In this document: positions 1 through 5,965 of the stretch, in pieces
Layout: each line of letters begins with the position of its first letter
Numbering within the stretch: position 1 is the first letter of the stretch
NCBI GenBank assembly: GCA_013151975.1
Contig: JAADHG010000310.1
Location: 1-10,210, forward strand
Source: Chlorobiota bacterium
GTDB taxonomy: Bacteria; Bacteroidota; Bacteroidia; Flavobacteriales; Flavobacteriaceae
Length of the DNA: 10,210 nucleotides
Direction: 5' to 3'
Notes under the pieces: generated by a model
Told to the model about the DNA's origin: nothing
The model's database searches: none
What the model saw: the letters and a program-made list of their open reading frames with translations, nothing else
Position numbers and translations under genes: made by a program

Positions 1-87
1 TATCGGGAGACGAAGTAATATATCTAATTAATCATAGTATGAGATTGCCACGATATTTTTATAAAATATGTCGCAATGACGAGTGAT
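1..87. repeat. Intergenic palindromic repeat, copy 1 (truncated by window edge)
   Basis: The first 19 bases (TATCGGGAGACGAAGTAAT) match 1551-1569 of copy 3 exactly, so the element probably begins left of the window. The core hairpin runs from 44 to 77. An outer stem ATTGC/GCAAT (44-48 with 73-77) encloses an inner 7-bp stem (53-59 with 63-69) and a 3-base loop. The inner stem carries T54-A68 where copies 2 and 3 carry C-G. It lies 68 bases past the stop codon of the secreted hypothetical gene that ends at 155. The CATTGCGA...GTGGCAATC type of sequence (minus strand) resembles widespread bacterial intergenic palindromic repeats. That family assignment is from memory. Confidence 0.8.
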
Positions 88-154
88 TGTGATTATTACT
101 TTTTTTATACATAGTAAGATTAGTCGTTTTTTTTAAATACTTTAGTTTCACAGA

Positions 155-742
155 TTAATCAAAAGTCAAACTACAACCACTATCAAGTATTTTTATTCTA
201 ACTGAATCTTTATCGAACTCTGTAATTAAATAATAATAAAGTCCTGTATTATTTCTATTACAAGTTTCAAAATCATTGAAAGCATCAAACTTCTTTTCAA
301 ATTCTTTAAAATCAAAACTTATGAAGCCATCACTTTCCCAAATATTCTGCTCTCTATACTTCCTTGAAATTTCAGTTCTTAAATTCGATTCATCTAATAT
401 TGCGTAAGGTTTGTTATTACCATGATAAATACTGCTATATTTTTGGACAAAGAATAATTTGCCGTCGGTAAAACTTTCATTATAATTTTCTTTCAAGAAC
501 TTAAGAATAGAACCATTAAAGCTTTCATATTTATCTCTATCGCTTGGATAAGGATAAAATGAATTTATCATCCAATGATTAAATACCTTAGGGATTATTT
601 CTCCATTCTTTTCAATATAAGAAGTTGTTGTTAATATCCAGTTAGCATATTTTGCATCTAATATTTCTTTTTCACTTTGTGAATAAGAATTAGACACGAA
701 GCAAATGGATAGAATGAAAATCTGTAAAAAATTAAACTTCAT
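155..742 (-). CDS. Secreted hypothetical protein, 195 aa
   Basis: I do not recognise this family. The protein begins MKFNFLQIFILSICFVSNSY and has a typical Sec signal peptide: a short basic start, a hydrophobic stretch at about residues 4-17, and likely cleavage around residues 21-22 before SQSEKE. It is therefore expected in the periplasm or on the surface. The mature part is rich in aromatic and charged residues, has no further membrane segment, and contains two cysteines near the C-terminus (in ETCNRN and DSGCSL) that could form a disulfide. I chose the ATG at 742 because it places the signal peptide at the very N-terminus. An in-frame ATG at 760 adds only six residues (MITIYF). No Shine-Dalgarno sequence precedes either start. 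The gene stands alone between repeat copies 1 and 2, with no functional clue from its neighbours. Confidence 0.75.
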   Translation of the reverse strand: MKFNFLQIFILSICFVSNSYSQSEKEILDAKYANWILTTTSYIEKNGEIIPKVFNHWMINSFYPYPSDRDKYESFNGSILKFLKENYNESFTDGKLFFVQKYSSIYHGNNKPYAILDESNLRTEISRKYREQNIWESDGFISFDFKEFEKKFDAFNDFETCNRNNTGLYYYLITEFDKDSVRIKILDSGCSLTFD

Positions 743-822
743 GAAATAGATAGTTATCAAACAACACTTTAATGAGAATCAATAATTATTCCAAACTACT
801 AAGTACACACAAAACCCTCTTT

Positions 823-870
823 ACCATGAGATTGCCACGACATTTTTGTAAAATGTCTCGCAATGACGAT
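823..870. repeat. Intergenic palindromic repeat, copy 2 (core only)
   Basis: This is the best-paired hairpin of the family. The outer stem ATTGC (831-835) pairs with GCAAT (860-864). The inner 8-bp perfect stem GACATTTT (839-846) pairs with AAAATGTC (850-857) around the loop TGT. Unlike copies 1 and 3 it lacks the left CGAAGTAAT/ATCGGGA arm. It begins 16 bases beyond the stop codon of the ORF6N gene (minus strand, ending at 886), so it would form the 3' end of that transcript. Confidence 0.85.
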
Positions 871-885
871 TGTATTAAGAATATA

Positions 886-1428
886 TTATTTTCTATTTTT
901 TTTATAACCTATTTTAGTTCTTGGTTTTTGGTTTTCTTTTTTCTCTATAAGTTCATCTAAATAATTAAAAACCAACTCAATATTTTTGCTGTGATTAGAT
1001 AGTTTCTTTTTAATGTTTTCAATTTCTAGCTTTATATTTAAATTATCCATCAATTGTTCACGCATTTTCACAAACAACTCTATTATTTTAATGCTCATTT
1101 GCGTTGCTCTTTCACTTCTTAACACATTGGCTAATTGCAGAATTCCGTGTTCTGTAAAAACATAAGGCAATGAGCCTCCTAAATGCCTTTTAGAAGGTAT
1201 CGCATTTTGCGATAGCATAATTTCAACTTCTTCTTTGGTAAGCCTAAACATAAAATGTTCTGGAAATTTTTCAATATTTCGCTTAACCTGTTCTCTTAAT
1301 CTAATGTTCTTAACGTTATATAAAACCGCTAAATCTCTATCTAGCATTACTTTCTGATTTCTAATTACAAGTATTTTACTCATAATTATTTCTTTGGGAA
1401 CTAAACTTTTATGGTTCTCACTTTTCAT
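886..1428 (-). CDS. ORF6N domain-containing protein, 180 aa
   Basis: The protein has an N-terminal ORF6N domain at about residues 18-103. It is recognisable from the signature around VIRNQKVMLDRDLAVLYNV, followed by LREQVKRNIEKFPEHFMFRLT and LPYVFTEHGILQLANVLRSE. ORF6N is a putative DNA-binding domain, related in context to KilA-N/BRO proteins of phages and large DNA viruses, and is also frequent as single chromosomal genes in Bacteroidota. A charged helical, probably coiled-coil segment follows at about 125-165, and the C-terminus is very basic (KPRTKIGYKKNRK). The role is unknown; nucleic-acid binding is inferred from the domain. The start at 1428 is tentative because a second Met at residue 16 also leaves the domain intact. 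No other phage genes are present, so this looks like an isolated accessory gene flanked by repeat copies 2 and 3. Confidence 0.85.
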   Translation of the reverse strand: MKSENHKSLVPKEIIMSKILVIRNQKVMLDRDLAVLYNVKNIRLREQVKRNIEKFPEHFMFRLTKEEVEIMLSQNAIPSKRHLGGSLPYVFTEHGILQLANVLRSERATQMSIKIIELFVKMREQLMDNLNIKLEIENIKKKLSNHSKNIELVFNYLDELIEKKENQKPRTKIGYKKNRK

Positions 1429-1540
1429 TAATAACCTATTATTTTAAAGATATAAAAATAGCTTTTTAATTAAGAGGCCGCAAATTGTGACTACCTTTTT
1501 GAAACTGATAATTAAAAAATAAAGAACATTACGAGAACTG

Positions 1541-1637
1541 TCCCGATAGCTATCGGGAGACGAAGTAATCTGTTTAATTGGATTCCATAGCATGGGATTG
1601 CCACGACATTTTATTAAATGGCTTGCAATGACGGTTG
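1541..1637. repeat. Intergenic palindromic repeat, copy 3 (full length)
   Basis: This is the most complete copy. It starts with a perfect 18-bp palindrome TCCCGATAGCTATCGGGA (1541-1558), continues with GACGAAGTAAT, and ends with the core hairpin. The outer stem is ATTGC/GCAAT (1597-1601 with 1625-1629). The inner stem is CATTT/AAATG (1607-1611 with 1616-1620), with an adjacent G-C pair beyond one mismatch. It lies about 50 bases beyond the stop codon of the leucine-rich-repeat gene (minus strand, ending at 1688), in the same orientation as copies 1 and 2. Confidence 0.85.
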
Positions 1638-1687
1638 GACACTTTGTATAAAAAGTGTCGTAGAGAGATAATGGTGTGTGTTTTAAC

Positions 1688-2170
1688 TCAATTACAAATA
1701 TAAGGAGGGTATTCTCTACGCTCTTTGGAAAATAACAACTCACATTTAGGAGGTAAATTACATTTCATAGCTTGTATTTGCTTTTCAGTTAAACCCAAAT
1801 CGTAAGCTAATACAAATTTTAAATTTGACATATCTTTTAAATTAGGGAATGACATAATTCTTGTTCCGCTTATATCTAATATTTTTAAATATTCTAGTTG
1901 AGTAATATCGATTGGTATTTTCGCAACTGGATTTTGATTAATTTCCAAGGCAATCAAATTCTTAAATTCAAAAACAGATTTTGGCAATTCAACAAAAGAG
2001 TTCCCGCCTAAATATAGTTTTTTTACCTTACCGTAAAGACTTGAATAGTCGTTTGGAAACTCTGTTAAATTCTTATTTTTAAGATTCAATACTGAATTAT
2101 CATACTCTTTAATTGTTTTACAAGAAGCAATCAATAAAACAATAACATATAGAATTATTTTTCTTTTCAT
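1688..2170 (-). CDS. Leucine-rich-repeat lipoprotein, 160 aa
   Basis: The N-terminus MKRKIILYVIVLLIASCKTI is a lipoprotein signal peptide with lipobox IASC, so lipidation is expected at Cys17 and the mature protein is probably membrane-anchored. About four to five leucine-rich repeats follow, at roughly residues 27-48, 50-72, 73-95, 96-117 and a degenerate one at 118-135. They carry the LxLxxNxLxxFP/LP spacing seen in VLNLKNKNLTEFP and KLYLGGNSFVELP. The end, KCNLPPKCELLF, resembles the capping segment that often closes LRR domains in Bacteroidota; Cys137, Cys143 and Cys159 may form disulfides. LRR proteins usually bind other proteins, but no ligand can be named. The start at 2170 is well fixed by the signal peptide. 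The gene is monocistronic, with a possible promoter at 2231-2238. Confidence 0.85.
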   Translation of the reverse strand: MKRKIILYVIVLLIASCKTIKEYDNSVLNLKNKNLTEFPNDYSSLYGKVKKLYLGGNSFVELPKSVFEFKNLIALEINQNPVAKIPIDITQLEYLKILDISGTRIMSFPNLKDMSNLKFVLAYDLGLTEKQIQAMKCNLPPKCELLFSKERREYPPYICN

Positions 2171-2230
2171 TCTTTTTTAATCTATCAATATTAGCACTAT
2201 TATTTTCGTTATACATTTTATTTTTTATGC

Positions 2231-2238
2231 CAAATTTA
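2231..2238 (-). promoter_or_regulatory. Putative -7 element for the LRR lipoprotein gene
   Basis: Read on the minus strand this is TAAATTTG, matching the Bacteroidota sigma-A -7 consensus TAnnTTTG. It would start transcription near 2226, about 55 bases before the ATG at 2170. A TTG at 2265-2263 (minus) could serve as the -33 element, although the 24-base spacer is on the long side. The site is found by motif match only, in AT-rich sequence. Confidence 0.35.
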
Positions 2239-2256
2239 TAGTAGTTATTTATATTA

Positions 2257-3282
2257 TTATTTCAATCCCTTCAAAACACCCAAAAGCCTTTCATGCATGG
2301 CATCTGTATAATCCAAATGGGTTACTATACGTAGTTTGCCGCCTCCCATACCAATAATTTTAATATTATTATCCGCTAGATTTTGTACAAAAGCAGTTTC
2401 ATCTACATCAGTATTCAATTCAAAAATAATAATGTTGGTTTCAATAGGTTCAACGATTTTAATTTGTGGCAATTGACTTAAAACAGCACCAATCTCTTTG
2501 GCTTTATCGTGGTCTTCTTTAAGCCTTTCAATATTATTATCTAAAGCATATATTCCTGCTGCTGCAAGATATCCTACTTGTCGCAAATTACCTCCAAATA
2601 TCTTTCGAACGCGAATGGCGTTTTTCATAATTTCGTCGTCCCCAACCAAGACAGAACCAATTGGACAACCTAAGCCTTTACTTAAACATACCGAAATGGT
2701 ATCGAACACCTCACCATATTGCAATGCCGTTTCATTATTAGCAACTAAAGCGTTCCAAATACGTGCACCATCCAAATGGTAACCTAAATTATGATCGTCA
2801 CATACTTTTCGAATTTTTAAGACCTCATTAAAATCCCAACAGGCACCACCGCCTTTATTGGTGGTATTTTCAACTGCTACCAAACTTGTTTGACTGTAAT
2901 AAAAAGCATCCGGATTAATAGCATCTATAACTTGATTTGCTATAAACATACCGCGTTGCCCATCAAGGAGGTTACAAGATACACCACTATTAAATGCCGC
3001 GCCTCCTGCTTCATAGTTGTAAATGTGTGCATATTTATCGCAAATAACCTGTTCACTCGGGTTTGTATGTAGCTTTATAGCGGTCTGGTTTGCCATACTC
3101 CCGCTAGGGAAAAACAAGGCTTGACTTTTACCAAACATGTTGGCTATTTTTTCTTCTAGAGCATTAACGGTTGGGTCTTCTTTAAAAACATCGTCACCAA
3201 CTTGTGCACTCATCATGGCATCCAACATACCTTGTGTTGGTTTGGTAACAGTATCGCTTCTTAAATCTATTATCATATTCAT
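2257..3282 (-). CDS. ltaE: Low-specificity L-threonine aldolase (PLP-dependent)
   Basis: The enzyme cleaves L-threonine or L-allo-threonine to glycine and acetaldehyde in the cytosol, using pyridoxal phosphate (fold type I, beta-eliminating lyase/GLY1 family). The sequence begins with the family hallmark IDLRSDTVTKPT (residues 5-16). It has GDDVFKEDPTVNALE, then the cofactor-binding FPSGSMANQ (58-66), His87 expected to stack on PLP, and HLDGAR (169-174) with Asp171 for the pyridine nitrogen. The Schiff-base lysine is Lys202 in SVCLSKGLGCPIGSVL. The length of 341 aa is normal (about 330-345). Two in-frame starts are possible, at 3282 (MNM) and 3276 (MII); the second is closer to the usual family start, and the first lies inside a small hairpin. 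The gene probably has its own transcript, since 80 bases containing repeats separate it from the metalloprotease upstream. Confidence 0.95.
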   Translation of the reverse strand: MNMIIDLRSDTVTKPTQGMLDAMMSAQVGDDVFKEDPTVNALEEKIANMFGKSQALFFPSGSMANQTAIKLHTNPSEQVICDKYAHIYNYEAGGAAFNSGVSCNLLDGQRGMFIANQVIDAINPDAFYYSQTSLVAVENTTNKGGGACWDFNEVLKIRKVCDDHNLGYHLDGARIWNALVANNETALQYGEVFDTISVCLSKGLGCPIGSVLVGDDEIMKNAIRVRKIFGGNLRQVGYLAAAGIYALDNNIERLKEDHDKAKEIGAVLSQLPQIKIVEPIETNIIIFELNTDVDETAFVQNLADNNIKIIGMGGGKLRIVTHLDYTDAMHERLLGVLKGLK

Positions 3283-3302
3283 TTCCCAAGAAAGTGGGAA
3301 TC
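3278..3302. repeat. Short palindromic element overlapping the ltaE start
   Basis: The 6-bp stem TTCCCA (3283-3288) pairs with TGGGAA (3295-3300) around AGAAAG and is followed by TCTTTTTTTA. On the minus strand it reads GATTCCCACTTTCTTGGGAA and then directly the ATG at 3282. It looks like a decayed copy of the GATTCCCGC...GCGGGAATGA type of intergenic palindrome common in flavobacteria (recalled, not searched). A related element is at 7085-7110. On the plus strand the T-tract gives it a weak terminator look, but no gene there needs one. Confidence 0.5.
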
Positions 3303-3330
3303 TTTTTTTAGTTAATAATTTTATTTATTT

Positions 3331-3356
3331 GGGTTTCGACTGCGCTCAACCTGACA
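3331..3356. repeat. Short dispersed intergenic repeat fragment
   Basis: The GC-richer patch TTTCGACTGCGCTCAACCTG sits in an AT-rich gap just beyond the 3' end of the metalloprotease gene (minus strand). Its minus-strand form, CAGGTTGAGCGCAGTCGAAA, matches a dispersed repeat I know from many Flavobacteriaceae intergenic regions. GGTT and AACC at its ends can pair. Only one copy lies in this window, so the call rests on recall and on its unusual composition. Confidence 0.5.
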
Positions 3357-3362
3357 TTTAAA

Positions 3363-5762
3363 TTAATTGGATGAATAACTACACATATCACTTCCTATGG
3401 GTGACCCATCAGGAATTTTTGGTGAATCTTCTAGTTTAAATTTTTCTGGAGCTTTGGTGAATTGTTGAATCATCATTCTATATTGATTGGAATACGTTGT
3501 ATTATCCAAGCCTTCATAAATAGACTTTATGGCTTTGTTGGCTATGGCATTCACCTGAAAATACGCATTGTCATTAACCGCTAAATTCATGATGTATTTT
3601 AATACATTTTGATTTATCATTTGTTGTACTTCATTTAAATACGCATCCTTATATTGTTTTTTAAATGACTTATCAATTAAGGCTTGTAACACTTCATCTA
3701 AACTTAATTGCTTTGCATCTAAACTTTTTTGCTGTACCAAACGATTAGCACGTTGCGGGTGTAATAACAACTTTAAAGTCATATCACTTGCTGTAGATAC
3801 TACGCTTAAGGCATCAAAACCAACACCTGTTTTACCTTTAAAAGACTCCCTACTCCTGCCATAAGTAAAGGCTCGTGGTGGAAATAAATCTAGTTTATCT
3901 TTTGGAATAGCTAATACTTCAGCATCAAGTGTTTTTAAAACTGAATTTAGTGTTTCACGTTGTGCTTTAACATCAACTACTTTTGTAGTAAACTGTCCGT
4001 CGCCTTTAACCGCATAGTTGTAATCTAAACCACCAACTACTTTGGTAGCCGCTTCGGTTTGATATCGATGAAAGAAATATAGCGGTACAAACACATCTTC
4101 TAACACCGAATACGGTTCGTTAGTACGAATATTATCTTTTGAAAAATTTGAAATGGCTGTTGCTCTCACTTTTAAAACAGCTTCTAAGCCTTCGGATGCT
4201 GTTTTTCCATTATCCCACAAATGTGCTAATGCATGTGCCCCACCTTGTGCTCGTGCATCACTATCGGTAATAAAACGCAACCCATCAGTTTTTGCTTTAT
4301 CAAGGATTTTATTGAGTTCAGCCCTTTCATTTACCTTTTTATCAAACTCGGAATAGCTATAAGCCACAGAAACCTTATCCCAATCGCCAATACCTGTAGC
4401 ATAGGCATTGCTTAAATCAATAGCATTGCCTTTTACAGTAATTAATGGATGCGGATAATCCATAACTGATGCTCTGTTGTGAGTACTTGCTGTAAAGTTA
4501 TGTGCAAACCCTAAAGTGTGACCAACTTCATGTGCGCCCAATTGACGAATTCTTGCCAATGCCATTTCTAGCATTGGTTGGTAATTATCGTCACGGTCTG
4601 CAAAAGGTTTATTCATCAAAGCTTGTGCAATTAAAAAATCTTGTCGCACACGTAAACTTCCTAAGCTTACATGCCCTTTAATAATTTCTCCTGTTCTTGG
4701 GTCTACAACACTACCACCATAACTCCACCCTCTAGTAGAGCGATGTACCCATTGAATGACATTGTATCTACAATCCATAGGATCGGCATCTGCAGGCAAC
4801 ATTTTAACCTGAAATGCGTCTTTAAACCCAATGGCTTCATAAGCTTGGTTCCACCAACTAGCGCCTTTTAATAATGCTGAACGTACAGGTTCAGGAGTAC
4901 CATTATCTAAATAATAAATAATAGGTTCTTTGGCTTCACTAACTGCTGCATTAGGGTTTTTCTTTTCTAAACGATGCCGTATGACAAAACGTTTGCGTAT
5001 TTGTTCTTGGATAGGTGTTGCATAATCCATATACGACATCGGAATGGCGCCACTGCGTACATCAAAAACTCTGGGTGTATAATTATTATCAGGAAGCTCT
5101 ATTAACGAATGGTGTTGCGTTACCGTTACTAATGATGCTGTAGGTGTCACACTTCTTAAGTTACGCCCTGTTGGTTGCCCTTTAAAAGTTAAGATTACAT
5201 CAAACTCTACATTTTTTGGAAATGCTTTGGTGCGCTCCATATTTAAGGCACTTTTACTAAGGTCTAATTTATACGATCCTTCATTGGAACGTTTTAATCG
5301 GTTAGAAACACCGTGTGTATCCTGCATTAAAAAGGGTGTGAAATCTATTATAAAACTATCGTTTTTAGCTTCCACTATTTTAAATCCAAAAAGTACCGAT
5401 TTGGCAAAAGCTTGTTCTATGCTTTTTCGTTCCAACTCATTATCAGTAATTGCTCTATAATCTTGGTTGGGTTGTACAAGCAATAATTTATTTCCTGCTT
5501 TAATAAATTTTACAACACGTTCGCCACCCAATTGCCCTCTATCCAACCCAATGTCATTAGATCCTATGCCACTTGACAACGAACTTACATACAGAAATTC
5601 TTGATCAAGATCTTTGACTTCAAGAAACATCTTATCTTGAGATTCTTCATAAAAGAAGTTAAAATACCCTTTAAAATTTTCTAGTTTCTTTTCGCTGAAA
5701 GATTGCGAAAAACTAACATTAACCCATAATAATAAAATGGGAATGATACTATATTTTTTCAT
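3363..5762 (-). CDS. Secreted zinc-dependent metalloprotease (DUF5117/DUF4953 family), 799 aa
   Basis: This is a predicted periplasmic or secreted metallopeptidase of unknown substrate. A Sec signal peptide (MKKYSIIPILLLWVNVSFS, cleavage near residue 19) is followed by a DUF5118/DUF5117-type N-terminal half (about 25-270; FKGYFNFFYEESQDKMFLEV, GLDRGQLGGERVVKF). The DUF4953-type catalytic region comes next. The zinc motif HEVGHTLGFAH is at 411-421, with His411, His415 and His421 as ligands and Glu412 as the general base. A Met-turn-like SVMDYP with Met434 follows, the layout of the metzincin clan. The length is typical. No type IX secretion C-terminal domain is apparent; the protein ends CSYSSN. 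The start is fixed by the signal peptide, and no Shine-Dalgarno sequence precedes it. It is divergent from prfB across 203 bases and appears monocistronic. Confidence 0.92.
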   Translation of the reverse strand: MKKYSIIPILLLWVNVSFSQSFSEKKLENFKGYFNFFYEESQDKMFLEVKDLDQEFLYVSSLSSGIGSNDIGLDRGQLGGERVVKFIKAGNKLLLVQPNQDYRAITDNELERKSIEQAFAKSVLFGFKIVEAKNDSFIIDFTPFLMQDTHGVSNRLKRSNEGSYKLDLSKSALNMERTKAFPKNVEFDVILTFKGQPTGRNLRSVTPTASLVTVTQHHSLIELPDNNYTPRVFDVRSGAIPMSYMDYATPIQEQIRKRFVIRHRLEKKNPNAAVSEAKEPIIYYLDNGTPEPVRSALLKGASWWNQAYEAIGFKDAFQVKMLPADADPMDCRYNVIQWVHRSTRGWSYGGSVVDPRTGEIIKGHVSLGSLRVRQDFLIAQALMNKPFADRDDNYQPMLEMALARIRQLGAHEVGHTLGFAHNFTASTHNRASVMDYPHPLITVKGNAIDLSNAYATGIGDWDKVSVAYSYSEFDKKVNERAELNKILDKAKTDGLRFITDSDARAQGGAHALAHLWDNGKTASEGLEAVLKVRATAISNFSKDNIRTNEPYSVLEDVFVPLYFFHRYQTEAATKVVGGLDYNYAVKGDGQFTTKVVDVKAQRETLNSVLKTLDAEVLAIPKDKLDLFPPRAFTYGRSRESFKGKTGVGFDALSVVSTASDMTLKLLLHPQRANRLVQQKSLDAKQLSLDEVLQALIDKSFKKQYKDAYLNEVQQMINQNVLKYIMNLAVNDNAYFQVNAIANKAIKSIYEGLDNTTYSNQYRMMIQQFTKAPEKFKLEDSPKIPDGSPIGSDMCSYSSN

Positions 5763-5940
5763 TTAGATTGGTTTACAGATAATAACATAAATATTATTAG
5801 TCTTGGTTGGTAATATACTATGGAATTAGCTTATAAAACTACATAAATAAATGATTACAAAAAAGAGTTAGCAAGGCACATCTTCCTTTTTAACATTTAT
5901 AAAATAACTGTATATTAATTTTCTCTAAAGATTATAAGTT

Positions 5941-5960
5941 TTACTTTTGCTTAAAAGTAA
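5941..5960 (+). promoter_or_regulatory. Putative prfB promoter -7 element within an inverted repeat
   Basis: TACTTTTG at 5942-5949 matches the Bacteroidota -7 consensus TAnnTTTG. It would start transcription about six to ten bases before the prfB ATG at 5966, giving a very short leader. No clear TTTG -33 element is visible near 5920. The same bases form TTACTTTTGCTTAAAAGTAA, with 8-bp arms (5941-5948 and 5953-5960) around GCTT. This could be a regulator site or a chance palindrome. Confidence 0.45.
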
Positions 5961-5965
5961 ATTAT

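Noticed and set aside
772..960. Plus-strand open frame of 62 codons
   Set aside because: It begins in the gap, reads through repeat copy 2 and continues antisense into the ORF6N gene. Its hydrophobic end is the complement of the lysine-rich ORF6N tail.
830..1633. ORF6N gene plus flanking repeats as a transposon with terminal repeats
   Set aside because: The flanking copies are direct, differ in extent (copy 2 lacks the left arm), and no transposase or target-site duplication is visible. A cassette remains possible but is not shown.
1444..1743. Minus-strand open frame of 99 codons
   Set aside because: It runs through repeat copy 3 and its 18-bp palindrome, overlaps the 3' end of the LRR gene in another frame, and has no recognisable protein features. 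Repeat sequence read by chance explains it.
3283..3310. Plus-strand intrinsic terminator (TTCCCA/TGGGAA followed by TCTTTTTTTA)
   Set aside because: The stem is only 6 bp and no plus-strand gene lies upstream of it. A decayed palindromic repeat next to ltaE explains it better.
2498..5460. Several plus-strand open frames of 60-94 codons inside ltaE and the metalloprotease
   Set aside because: They are antisense to two clearly conserved enzymes and show no independent protein features or start signals.
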